This document shows positions 50,144-59,990 of a DNA stretch of 64,000 nucleotides, in pieces. Each line of letters starts with the position of its first letter. The stretch's first letter is position 1. Position numbers and translations under genes: made by a program. This DNA comes from Fennellomyces sp. T-0311 (Eukaryota; Mucoromycota; Mucoromycetes; Mucorales; Lichtheimiaceae): the NCBI GenBank assembly GCA_025266875.1, contig JALLLT010000028.1, positions 310,001-374,000 on the forward strand. The letters run 5' to 3'. The notes beneath the pieces were generated by a model. It did not search any database. It was not told the DNA's origin and was given only the letters and a program-made list of their open reading frames with translations.

Positions 50144-50417
50144 TGTGGTGTCCAGGAGTTAAGACCGAGAAGGTGTTAAGGAGTTAAGCCCGGATAAGAA
50201 TTCAAATACCGAGAATTGCACTCAGCTGAATAAGCATTCAGAATCATGGATGGTACTACGTACCTGTACCACATAGTACAATAGTAGTAGAATAGTATAT
50301 AAGCTTTATTGAATGGATAGTAGAACGAGATCTGATCTTCAGAATAAATCCGTGTCTCAAAGGATTCCTATTTGTCTTCATATTCCTACTATCACTTACA
50401 TTCAACCAGATAACACA
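50144..50417 (+). repeat. 5' LTR
   Basis: Contains a TATA box (TATATAAG, 50296-50303) and a polyadenylation-type AATAAA (50343-50348). Directly after its end comes a T run (TTTTTTTTCCTTTGAATTC) rather than a sequence complementary to a tRNA 3' end. Confidence 0.95.
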
Positions 50418-50450
50418 TTTTTTTTCCTTTGAATTCACCTTACTATTACC

Positions 50451-53400
50451 ATGTCACCTACTCCCGAGATTATCAAGAAGACCGAGCTTACCGGCAAGGA
50501 CATCCAGGACCAAGGCCAACAGTCCGGAAAAGATATGACCCCCGAGGTAGCCGACCACATGGAACTGGATATGGAGAACTTGTCGATCCAAGATGCACCC
50601 TTTTACGCCAAGTCCTTGACTACGTTCCGAGGTCTGCAGGAGATCTTCGAAGAAGCCGATGCTGCTTACCAAGAGGCCGTCGCTGACAAGAAAGACGCCG
50701 CCACCAAAGCCAAGCTCCTTCAAGAGGTAATGGCAGCCAAGAAGGACGTCACAGACTACAGAGAGGTCTGCCGTGAGAGGTTCCCTACCTGCAATGAGTT
50801 TTTAACTCATCAAGAAATTGCAGCCAAGAATGCCGCCGCCGCCAAAGCTGAGTCGGATAGCTTCAGCCATTTTGTGCCGAAAGACTTGCCTGCTCTGCAG
50901 ATCGTGGGTGCGGAGACGTGGCATCCCACCAAGGCCACCCACATTTCGACGGAGCGTTTTCTGAACAAGTTCGAAGCAGAAGTCCGTTCCGCGAATTTCC
51001 AAGTGGAGAAGACCTGGGCAAGACTCCTTCCAAAGTGCTTGAACGACGTCCAGTCGATCTGGTTGGACGGCGAGCTCCAGAAGAATCCGGACATTACCTG
51101 GGATGAACTTCGCTGCAAGATCATCGACCAATACGACACTCCGGAGCAGCAGCTCAAGACGATGGAGTCGGTACTCCACATGCGGCAGAGACGCAACGAG
51201 AAGGTGGCCCACTATGTACGGAAGTTCCACCAAAGATGCATCGAGTCTGGCCTTGACAAGTACCCGCGCGTCATGAACGTTGCCCTGTTGTCGTCGCTCG
51301 AGAACAAGAACGATGTGTACGCGCTGGCCTCAACCAAGTTTGGCAATGATTTGCTGAAAGTGTCCTTGCAGGATATGGTGACGTATGTTGCGAGCTTGCA
51401 GCTCAACGCACCCGAAAGCAGCAAGCGACCCAGAGAGGAAGAATCCAACCAGCCCGCCAATCGTCGTCCTCGTGTGTTTGTGCCCGGTACGTCTGCGTCC
51501 ATGCACAACCCGGCCAACCAGCAGCGCCGCGGTCAGTACGACCCAAATACGTGCAAGTATTGCCGTGGTCCGAGACAGCCAGGTCACCGTTGTGACGCAT
51601 ACAAGATTGCGAAGGGTATTCCCTTGTCCCCTGTTGCAAGAAGCAACAACCAGAGAACGAGCCGAGCAGCTCACAGAGTCGTGGATTCATCCACAGAAGA
51701 TGCCTTGCCTTGTAAGTCACAGAAGAAAGAAGAGAAAAAAGATGAGATCACTGACCAAGAGGACGAAACTCTCACTTTTGTCACCATAGGAGGTCGCCGT
51801 TTGGTCGCTCTTGTGGACGGAGGCGCCACGTTTAGCGCAGTAGATTACAATTTTTGTAATAAAGAGAATATTCGTGTGCTGCCAACAGATGGTCATATTT
51901 CACTTGCAAGTGCAGATAAGAAGAGTAAAAGAATTGGTATTACAGAGCCCTTAGAAATACAGCACAACAACAGAAGTGTAAAGTACCAATTTGAGGTTAT
52001 GAGAATTACAAGAGGCCACCCAGCAAGCATTGGAAAAGATCTTTTCAACGATTTGGGCATTGGCTATACTGGACTTGCTTCAACCTGGAAAGACGGTTTG
52101 AAAGAAGAAAAGGAACCGGAGATAGATGACTCGGTTATTCCAAATGAGTCACCCGCCGGGACTGAGAAAGAGCAAGCCACATTTCACAGATTGATCAAAT
52201 CGAGCCTGGAGAAAAACGCGTTGGTAGACAAGACAAAACTTTGCCCATTGCCAGAAGCACTGGTTTCCATTCCAACACCAGAAGGCATTGTGTGCCATCG
52301 CAGACAGTACGACATTCCGCACAAAGCGAAACCTGCTGTACAAGAACAAATTCAGAAATGGCTCGACGACAGAACAATTGTAGAAATTCCTCCGGATGAA
52401 GACAACCGTTGGAACAATCCACTCACCGTTGCTAAGAAACGCGATGAAGATGGAAATTTTACCAAATTCAGAATTTGTCTTGATGTCAGAATGATCAACC
52501 AGTATCAGAAGAACGACAAATACTGTAGTCCAACACTGCAGCAAGTCTTCGATAGATTAAACGGTTCAAGAGTCTTTACAAAGCTAGATTTAGCAGTCGC
52601 GTTCACCAGATTCCCGATTCGAAAAGAGCACAGACACAAACTTGCTTTCACAGGACCGGATTCAAAGAGATACATGCATCGTGGATCATGTTTTGGATTG
52701 AAGTTCCTGAGTGCACGGTTTCAGAGAACCATGGACAAGATACTGGGAGATTTACCATGGGTTACCATTTTCGTAGACGATATTTTGGTACACTCAAAGA
52801 GTATTGGAGAGCATGCCTACCACGTTTCGACTGTGATCGATCGTTTGACGGATGCGAATCTGATTTTACAGCCAAAGAAGTGCTATTTTATGCAGAAGAG
52901 TGTATATCTATTGGGATTCAGGGTCGATCAGAATGGTCATTCCTTAGACAGAAGACGCGTTGTCAATGCTCAGAGTTGGCCAATACCACGCACCGCCAAA
53001 GAGGTGATGTCTTATTTAGGCTTCATCAATTATTTCCGCCAACATATCCCATATATTTCAGATATCACAAATCCATTAGATGAATTGAGATATTCAACTG
53101 ACGTAGAGAGTCAATGGACACAGAAACATCAAGATGCTTTTGAGAGACTCAAGCATGCATTATTCCATGCACCCCTTTTGAGCTTCCCAGATATGACCAA
53201 GAGATTCCATGTTGCTACGGATGCTTCCAATGTAGGCATTTCCGCTGTTTTGTACCAGAAGTACGATAACAAGAAGCACATCATATCATTCATGGCTAGA
53301 GCCTTGACCAAGTCAGAACGGTCATATATGGTCACCAAGAAAGAATTGTGTGCAGTGATTTTTGCATTCAAGAAGTTCCATACATACCTATGGGGTAATG

Positions 53401-55070
53401 AGTTCACGCTTTATACAGATCACAAAGCTCTCATTTACATACACAGACAAAAGCACTTGAATCATATGTTAACCAATTGGTACGACACATTATTTGATTA
53501 TGATTTTGAGGTTATCCATATTCCCGGAAAACAGAATGGACTTCCTGACAGCTTATCACGACTGTTCCATGAAGATGTCGTTGCCTCTTCGGAGGGGGGA
53601 AGTGCTCTGACGGAGCATAAAGAAGAAGCTGAAACAGAAGAAGAAGAAGAAGAGTCCACAGATGGATACAGCAGAGCTGCCTCAATAGAAGCAAACACAA
53701 TTGAACCGCCGACTTTAGAGAGAAAAGAGTTGCTAGAGAAAGCACACTTATTTGGTCACTTTGGTGCAAATGCCATAGTGCAAGCCCTACACAACAATGG
53801 GTTACATTGGCCGAACATAAAGAAAGACGCGGTAGATTTGGTTATGTCCTGTCGAGAGTGCCAGAAGTTTAATATTGCGCAGAAAGGATATCATCCTTTA
53901 AGAACGATCACAGCAGATGGACCGTTTGATCATCTTGCTATTGATTTGGCGACGTTTGACAAGTCTAGAACGGGTAACAGATACCTGATGGTTTTAGTAG
54001 ATATTGCGACCAGATTTTGCATTCTGAGACCACTGCCGGATAAAACAGCAGACACTATAGTGAAGACACTGGTTCAGATTTTCTGCGATTTTGGATTACC
54101 AAAAGTTCTCCAATCAGATAACGGCACTGAGTTCGTCAATGATCTGATGAAAAGATTTGCCAGACACTCCGGATTCGAACATAGACTAGTCGTTCCATAT
54201 CACCCGCGCGCAAATGGTACTGCAGAAAGATGGGTACAAAAGGCAACCATCGTCATCAAGAAGATGATCAGAGGAGCTACGTTAGACTGGGACAAAGTAG
54301 TACCCTCGGTACAACTAGCGATCAACGCAAATGTTTCCACACGTCATAACACTCCACCATTTTCATTAATGTTTGCAAGAAAGTTAAATGACTTTAAAGA
54401 TTACAGAGAAGATCCAGACGTCGAACCAGTTAGCCAAGAAGAGTTACAGAAAAGAATAGATTATATGAAGCAGATTGTCTTCCCCGCAATCGGAGAAAGA
54501 ACGAAAAACGTGAACAAGAAGCAAGAAGAAAGATTCAATAGAACACACAAGATTGTAGAATACAAACCAGGAGACTATGTCATGATTAGAGTGCCAGAGA
54601 TGACCGGCAAGATGGATCCTCGCTATAAAGGACCATACAAAGTGATCAGCCGTACTAGAGGCGGATCATATTCCTTAGAAGATTATGAAGGAAAGCTTGC
54701 TGGAAGAAATTTTTCACCAGAACAGATGAAACCAGTCCAAAAGGTCGAAGACGTGCCTGTAGATGAAATTTACGATGTAGAGAACATTGTAGATCATAAA
54801 GAACATAATGGTAATTTTCTTTACCGTGTTAGATGGACAGGTTATGACGAAAGTGATGATACATGGGAGCCACCACAGAATTTCAGTGATCCTACTTTCG
54901 TTACCAAGTACTGGAAAAGAAGGGGTTTGAACTCTAGTGTAATACCTCAGAACAATAACTCCACGCCCAAGAAGACTAAACCACAAACAAAGAGAAGACG
55001 CGAACAAAAGAATCAAAGCGTAAAAAAACGAAAGTACAACTTTCGCAATACATCTATTGTCAAAACTTAG
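50451..55070 (+). CDS. Chromovirus Gag-Pol polyprotein
   Basis: A single 1,539-codon frame with no frameshift between gag and pol. Gag-like N terminus with a capsid region (to about residue 340) and an atypical zinc knuckle, Cys368-Cys371-His379-Cys381 (spacing CX2CX7HXC). Protease motif LVDGGATFSAV with Asp456; the usual D[ST]G is DGG here. Reverse transcriptase with IFVDDILVHS (FVDD, residues 774-777). RNase H (ATDASNVGISAVL, YTDHKAL). Integrase with an HHCC finger (AHLFGHFG, CRECQ) and the DD35E triad Asp1165, Asp1223, Glu1259. C-terminal chromodomain (about 1441-1495, YRVRWTGYDESDDTWEP), then a basic tail. The chromodomain is expected to guide integration to particular chromatin. The gag part uses GC-rich codons while pol is AT-rich. 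Confidence 0.96.
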   Translation: MSPTPEIIKKTELTGKDIQDQGQQSGKDMTPEVADHMELDMENLSIQDAPFYAKSLTTFRGLQEIFEEADAAYQEAVADKKDAATKAKLLQEVMAAKKDVTDYREVCRERFPTCNEFLTHQEIAAKNAAAAKAESDSFSHFVPKDLPALQIVGAETWHPTKATHISTERFLNKFEAEVRSANFQVEKTWARLLPKCLNDVQSIWLDGELQKNPDITWDELRCKIIDQYDTPEQQLKTMESVLHMRQRRNEKVAHYVRKFHQRCIESGLDKYPRVMNVALLSSLENKNDVYALASTKFGNDLLKVSLQDMVTYVASLQLNAPESSKRPREEESNQPANRRPRVFVPGTSASMHNPANQQRRGQYDPNTCKYCRGPRQPGHRCDAYKIAKGIPLSPVARSNNQRTSRAAHRVVDSSTEDALPCKSQKKEEKKDEITDQEDETLTFVTIGGRRLVALVDGGATFSAVDYNFCNKENIRVLPTDGHISLASADKKSKRIGITEPLEIQHNNRSVKYQFEVMRITRGHPASIGKDLFNDLGIGYTGLASTWKDGLKEEKEPEIDDSVIPNESPAGTEKEQATFHRLIKSSLEKNALVDKTKLCPLPEALVSIPTPEGIVCHRRQYDIPHKAKPAVQEQIQKWLDDRTIVEIPPDEDNRWNNPLTVAKKRDEDGNFTKFRICLDVRMINQYQKNDKYCSPTLQQVFDRLNGSRVFTKLDLAVAFTRFPIRKEHRHKLAFTGPDSKRYMHRGSCFGLKFLSARFQRTMDKILGDLPWVTIFVDDILVHSKSIGEHAYHVSTVIDRLTDANLILQPKKCYFMQKSVYLLGFRVDQNGHSLDRRRVVNAQSWPIPRTAKEVMSYLGFINYFRQHIPYISDITNPLDELRYSTDVESQWTQKHQDAFERLKHALFHAPLLSFPDMTKRFHVATDASNVGISAVLYQKYDNKKHIISFMARALTKSERSYMVTKKELCAVIFAFKKFHTYLWGNEFTLYTDHKALIYIHRQKHLNHMLTNWYDTLFDYDFEVIHIPGKQNGLPDSLSRLFHEDVVASSEGGSALTEHKEEAETEEEEEESTDGYSRAASIEANTIEPPTLERKELLEKAHLFGHFGANAIVQALHNNGLHWPNIKKDAVDLVMSCRECQKFNIAQKGYHPLRTITADGPFDHLAIDLATFDKSRTGNRYLMVLVDIATRFCILRPLPDKTADTIVKTLVQIFCDFGLPKVLQSDNGTEFVNDLMKRFARHSGFEHRLVVPYHPRANGTAERWVQKATIVIKKMIRGATLDWDKVVPSVQLAINANVSTRHNTPPFSLMFARKLNDFKDYREDPDVEPVSQEELQKRIDYMKQIVFPAIGERTKNVNKKQEERFNRTHKIVEYKPGDYVMIRVPEMTGKMDPRYKGPYKVISRTRGGSYSLEDYEGKLAGRNFSPEQMKPVQKVEDVPVDEIYDVENIVDHKEHNGNFLYRVRWTGYDESDDTWEPPQNFSDPTFVTKYWKRRGLNSSVIPQNNNSTPKKTKPQTKRRREQKNQSVKKRKYNFRNTSIVKT

Positions 55071-55098
55071 ACGCTTTTCTAAAGGCAATAAAGAGCCT

Positions 55099-55110
55099 AG
55101 AGGGGGCAAA
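55099..55110 (+). other. Polypurine tract
   Basis: AGAGGGGGCAAA immediately before the 3' LTR, the primer site for plus-strand DNA synthesis. Confidence 0.8.
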
Positions 55111-55384
55111 TGTGGTGTCCAGGAGTTAAGACCGAGAAGGTGTTAAGGAGTTAAGCCCGGATAAGAATTCAAATACCGAGAATTGCACTCAGCTGAATAA
55201 GCATTCAGAATCATGGATGGTACTACGTACCTGTACCACATAGTACAATAGTAGTAGAATAGTATATAAGCTTTATTGAATGGATAGTAGAACGAGATCT
55301 GATCTTCAGAATAAATCCGTGTCTCAAAGGATTCCTATTTGTCTTCATATTCCTACTATCACTTACATTCAACCAGATAACACA
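55111..55384 (+). repeat. 3' LTR
   Basis: Identical to the 5' LTR over all 274 bp. It lies upstream of, and reads towards, the HET gene at 55712, so its promoter could influence that gene. Confidence 0.95.
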
Positions 55385-55504
55385 CGCAGGCTCCGAACAC
55401 GCTACCTACTGATCTCACTTCTGTCGCTCTACTCCGTCAGATACACTGAGCATCACACGGCTTCATCTGCTCTGTAACCCTGATAAAATTTAGGTTTAGC
55501 TGCC

Positions 55505-55588
55505 ACGTTACACGACGGTGGCGTAAAGCAGGAGTTACATGACAGCGGCGCACAACAAGAGTTACACGACAACGACGTAAAACAAAGG
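55505..55588 (+). repeat. Imperfect tandem repeat upstream of the HET gene
   Basis: Three units of 27-29 bp, each with GTTACACGAC or GTTACATGAC followed by a GGCG/GACG block and an A-rich end. It sits about 125 bp upstream of the HET start codon, where it may carry repeated factor-binding sites. Confidence 0.55.
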
Positions 55589-55711
55589 AAGCAAGTCCAT
55601 TTTTTCCTTCTCTTTCGTCCTTTTCATCGGCGCCTGCAAGAGTCAACTGTACGCTGTCCCGTAAAGCCTTGTGTTGTAGCCTCTTGAACCACAGAATAGT
55701 CTGCCGCAAGC

Positions 55712-57307
55712 ATGTATATCAAGTACTTCACACCGCAACGAGTAGCCGATCCAAACTATACCGAGTACAACTCGAAGGGAGGCGAATTCAGACCCACATG
55801 GCTCATCCGCACTTCCGACTGGGAAAAGGTTCCTGGAGTCCATGCTGTTGACGGCTACCACGCCCTATCGTATTGCTGGGAGCAATCGGGCGAAAAACAC
55901 CAACAGGCAGATGGAGAGTACAGCTTGATTGACGAAGGCCGCCATAAAATAAGAAGGGAGAAGGATGGAACATTGAGCAGCCTCTATGCGACATACGACG
56001 AGCTTCTCCAGCAGTTATGCAAGGACTTTGACATCGAGTACTTGTGGTACGACAAGATCTGCATCGACCAGACCAATAAGGCAGAAAAACATCGCGAAAT
56101 CAAGCAAATGCATCTCATTTATAGCAACGCGTGTTACACAGTGGCCTTGGTCCCCGAAATCTACATTGAGGATCCTGAAGACTTTGGCCGGATACACTGG
56201 ATTACAAAGTGGACTGAAGCTAAAAGCAAGGCATTTGGTCAAATGGTGGATTCACTGTGGTTCGCATGGAGCTGGACACTGGAGGAAGTCATGATGTCAA
56301 CGCAGATTTTGGTCGTCGGCCGAAACACTCATTTTTGGTCTCTTGCGAATTTCAAGCAAGGTATCAAGCGCAAGGAAAGCGACTTTATGGCGAATTCTAT
56401 GCTCGGATTCAAGGAACGTCCAGTGAAAAGCGCAAACCAAGTCCTCCTATGGGCGCACTTCCGTACAAGCACAAAAGAACACGACAAGATATTTGCGCTG
56501 GCCAACATTTTTGCAGACATTATTTCCATTGACGTTGATTACCACAACGACGTGTCCGTTGCAATGAACACATTTTATCGACGCTTGGCCGAACGAGATT
56601 TATCGATCATGTGCTTTGGATCGGTGCTGTATCCAGACGGAATTCCTCAATGCGCGACAACCGTGGGATCCTATGGTCTTCCTTCTTGGACAGGCGTTGC
56701 TGGACTGCACTCAACAAGGTCAATTGCTGATATTGCACTAGACCAGAATTGCGATTATTATATAGACGAGGATATGGTGTTACATATGTGCTGCCGATAC
56801 CACACCATACATCCTAGCAAGTACGACAACTTCGATTTGTTCAGTAACGACGAGCGGAAGAAGAAAGCAGATAGGAATTATTTTAAAGCGATCCGCTCCA
56901 TGGATGACTTTGGCGACGAGCGCGAGGCGTTGGATTGGAGTCAATGGACCATGTGTCAAACATCAAGCTGCTTTTCCACGCATTATTACAAACCAGAGAA
57001 CGCAGCTCATTTCCTCCCACCGGTATTGCCACTCTCGCTCACCGAAGAGTGCGACGAGTGTGTCATTTTGGGTGTTGTATTTGACAGCGTGATTACAAGG
57101 AGAAAGAAGCATGTCTTTGCTGGTTATGATCACAGTTACTTCTCCCCAGTCGCAAGAAGGTCAATCGATGGCTCGTACAAAATAATCGGTAGCATACTTC
57201 TAAAGCGTTTCCTGTTTAGTGAGCCGCGCACCAGCGCGCCAGAATACATGGATATAGCGTTCAACTGCCTTGGCTGTGAAACCACCGATGACCTTTATAT
57301 CAAATAA
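55712..57307 (+). CDS. HET-domain (heterokaryon incompatibility-like) protein
   Basis: A single-exon gene of 531 residues with its own ATG. The N-terminal third carries the HET signature: YHALSYCWE at residues 49-57, the block YLWYDKICIDQTN at about 110-122, and EKHREIKQMHLIYSNA after it. Further on LWFAWSWTLEEVMMS corresponds to the usual W-R-W-ExxLS segment. The C-terminal 300 residues are not recognised. In Ascomycota, HET proteins trigger cell death when incompatible hyphae fuse; in Mucoromycota their role is unknown, so function is inference. Upstream are a 27-29-bp tandem repeat and a freshly inserted chromovirus; downstream is a broken partial copy. The reading frame is intact. Confidence 0.85.
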   Translation: MYIKYFTPQRVADPNYTEYNSKGGEFRPTWLIRTSDWEKVPGVHAVDGYHALSYCWEQSGEKHQQADGEYSLIDEGRHKIRREKDGTLSSLYATYDELLQQLCKDFDIEYLWYDKICIDQTNKAEKHREIKQMHLIYSNACYTVALVPEIYIEDPEDFGRIHWITKWTEAKSKAFGQMVDSLWFAWSWTLEEVMMSTQILVVGRNTHFWSLANFKQGIKRKESDFMANSMLGFKERPVKSANQVLLWAHFRTSTKEHDKIFALANIFADIISIDVDYHNDVSVAMNTFYRRLAERDLSIMCFGSVLYPDGIPQCATTVGSYGLPSWTGVAGLHSTRSIADIALDQNCDYYIDEDMVLHMCCRYHTIHPSKYDNFDLFSNDERKKKADRNYFKAIRSMDDFGDEREALDWSQWTMCQTSSCFSTHYYKPENAAHFLPPVLPLSLTEECDECVILGVVFDSVITRRKKHVFAGYDHSYFSPVARRSIDGSYKIIGSILLKRFLFSEPRTSAPEYMDIAFNCLGCETTDDLYIK

Positions 57308-57399
57308 AGCACATGTGTTGTTGTGTTGTCCCTCGAGTTTGATTTCTTAGATGGCACTGGCGAATAATGTCAAAAGCTTTGAGCGCATTTTCTGGTTAT

Positions 57400-57640
57400 A
57401 GGAGACACTAAAGCTAAAAAACAAAGCACTTGAGCGTATGGGGGAAGCATTATGGTTTAAAAATCGCGGAGATACATACTTGGCGAATTCATGATGTCAA
57501 CACGGATATGGATCCTCCTACGAAGCACTCATCTTTGGTCTCTTGTGAACATCAACCAAGGCGACGCACGCAACAAAAACGATCTTTTTGCAAGCGCAAT
57601 GCTTGAGTTCAAAGAAAAAGTGACTAAAGGTACGTGTACA
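57400..57640 (+). pseudogene. Truncated, broken copy of the HET gene
   Basis: Corresponds to the middle of the neighbouring HET gene (about residues 168-245): GEFMMSTRIWILLRSTHLWS then LVNINQGDARNKNDLFASAM aligns with EEVMMSTQILVVGRNTHFWS then LANFKQGIKRKESDFMANSM. The 5' part contains stops (TGA and TAA between 57430 and 57460). Neither the HET motifs nor the C terminus is present. It looks like a partial tandem duplication that decayed. Confidence 0.65.
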
Positions 57641-58065
57641 CTTTCCGAAAGCACGGTGGTACGAAATACCACCTATTCAGGGCGTAGCGCATGAAGAGCT
57701 CTCTTTTTTTACTTTTTCCCGAAAAATAGCCTTCCAGGCATCTCGTTATGCAGTATTATGGTAACGCTCTAGTGCAGCAATTCAACGGCCTAAACCTCAA
57801 TCCAGACCATCTGGTGTGCAGCCCATTGCTTCGTTATATTAGCATTGACTACGGTACACGGACTTATCGCACTTCGTGTTCTGCTTCTTGTGCCGACCGA
57901 TCGCGGAGCTCCGCAACTGTAGGTGCAGTTACCCAATAAGCACAACGAGACGTGCGGTTTTAGTGTTCCAGATAAAATCTGGATTCATTTCGCAGCCAGT
58001 ACCATTTCTGGTGATACGAATTACTCCTTCCTCTCGAGCGCACCATACAAATGGTGATACACTAG

Positions 58066-58371
58066 AGCGAGTCATTCGGACTACAAGAATTCCATTTGCC
58101 GGCATACAACGAGTCCATGAAATTCGGGTTGTACTCGCACAGTGGTTTCTTTGATATTCCGCAGGAGACAATGGTTAAGTTTGGTGAAAAGGATGCGCCT
58201 CTGTGGCAAGGCGTGCTTGACCGGCACAATACTGCGTCTTTTCATGTCCTGCTGGGTGGCGTAGACCAACTATACCAGGATAAGCTGATCAAGGAGGAAT
58301 TTATAAAGCCATGGATGGGCAAAAATGACTCAAAGAAGAGTCTGGGAATGACGCTGAGTACTGAGATGTGA
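58066..58371 (+). pseudogene. Terminal exon-like fragment, unknown family
   Basis: A 102-codon frame starting right after an acceptor-like CACTAG (58065) and ending in a stop. It contains LPAYNESMKFGLYSHSGFFD, then IPQETMVKFGEKDAPLWQGV, and has protein-like composition. Just upstream another frame (FSVPDKIWIHFAASTISGDT, about 57960-58050) is open but cannot be joined. Probably the 3' end of a decayed gene; family not recognised. Confidence 0.35.
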
Positions 58372-58859
58372 GAAGGCTTGAGACACTATATCTTTTAGAA
58401 TTACGTGCAGTGTTTCGGGTATGTACGATGGTACCTGACTTTGTCAAACTGACAGTGGTGGCCAGATAGGCTAGTGGTCGCAGAAGCATATGTTACTATA
58501 TCATCCGTGAATATAGGGGACGATCATGTGAGTTTTTTGACTTCTCACGCATTAACTTGCTATATACTACCATGTATTTTGCCTTTTCCTCTAGCATTCT
58601 TTGGAATAGCAGTGCTCAATTCTTGTTTGATATTTAACAGATATGCTTTTATCGCGCATGGCACGCCTGATCAGTTGTCCCTTGCGAGGTTTGCGCGCTG
58701 CTCATACTCTTTCAATCTGACTGCTTCGGATTGATTCCGTAAAGTGATCCAACCATCCTATGTAACTTTTTATGTCTGTCAAATGTCGCGCCTTCATAAC
58801 CATTGAAATCACCCGCTGTACCAAAGTAGTTTCTATGAGTCTTCCACCAAGACATGTCA

Positions 58860-59330
58860 CCAGAAATGTCAGTTGCTCATAAACTCGTCTCTTTCGAGAT
58901 AATCAATATGGTTGAGTTCGATATGCTCGATTCCTGGGCACAGTAATTGTACCATGCGAAATGGCAGACCCCGCTCTTTCTGCGGTTGTCTGGAACCGCT
59001 CTGAAAGGGCAGATTTGAGTATCTTTCCAGAACTGGCTATGCCTGATCGCGACCTATCCCATGCATTGACAAGGTCGTCAAGAGATCGAGTTAGACAGTT
59101 CTTGGTATATTCCGGTCTTTGAATCTCTCGTCTGGATCTTCGGTATCCTTGTAGCGACGTTTGTACATTTTGCTATCAGAGGATGGATAATACAACGCAT
59201 GTAACCTTGGAAGCGTTGCAAGAATAGCACGAGTAATAGAGAAATCCATGAATGTGGATGTAATAGTCTTGACTGCGCGTAGATCTCCCGTTGTATCCTC
59301 ATGCATCGCCTCCACGAACTATGTCCGAGT
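58860..59330 (-). pseudogene. LRR-type gene fragment
   Basis: Minus-strand pieces such as SITRAILATLPRLHALYYPS and MVQLLCPGIEHIELNHIDYL read like leucine-rich repeats of the F-box family in this window, interrupted by stops (near 59095 and 59045). It lies upstream of the intact TPR-F-box-LRR gene at 59991 on the other strand and is probably a relic of a related gene. Confidence 0.35.
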
Positions 59331-59990
59331 ATCAACGTACTACGGGAAAATGCTGATAACTTATCAGTGCCTGTTACAGCATATGTGATTCAGATTGCAC
59401 TCATTCAGCAAGTTGATCTTTTGCAGCCTCGATGACCTATATAACATGGAAACTGGTAGACATGTTCTGCGTGATTGGTTCGAATAAAATGTGCTACTTC
59501 GCGGTGCTGGGGAAGAAGTATGGAGTCTCCTGCAAGTACATGCTTGCAATATTGTCATGGTAAGAGAGATGGTCGGGGAAAAACAGTAAGTTCCGTGAGA
59601 ATCGAATATGTCTTTATTATGTTAACGGTTCTCTATATTTATATTGCTCGAGATAAACCTCATAATCAAATAGCCGTAATCGGGAGGATGCCATATCGAA
59701 AACTACAAAAATAAAAAAATTATACAACGTTTCTATGCATCGAAATGGACCCATTAATGCATCACCAACAGCTGGGCTATCAATTTCAGAGGATTTGAGC
59801 CACATATAACACATGCGCGCGGATCAAAAGTCGTTATTCTGTTCCAAGGCTATGCTGTATCAAACATGTTGACTTGCTGCAGGAATTGCTAAGCTAGCTC
59901 CGCCAGCTTTTTTGGAACTTGAAACAAGTGTGTTCCTGCCAGTCCCCGTCCCTTACAAAAAAAAAGTTCCTACCAGTCCCCATATCAGCT

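Larger units (their letters stand above)
50144..55384 (+). mobile_element. Complete Ty3/Gypsy chromovirus
   Basis: A 5,241-bp LTR retrotransposon. Both LTRs are 274 bp and identical by direct comparison, start TGTGG and end AACACA, and the element is flanked by the direct repeat CGCAG (50139-50143 and 55385-55389), its 5-bp target duplication. It contains one open reading frame and a polypurine tract. Identical LTRs and an intact frame indicate a very recent insertion, and the element is probably autonomous. It interrupts the DNA about 330 bp upstream of the HET-domain gene. Domain order (RT, RNase H, integrase, chromodomain) identifies the chromovirus branch of Ty3/Gypsy. Confidence 0.96.
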
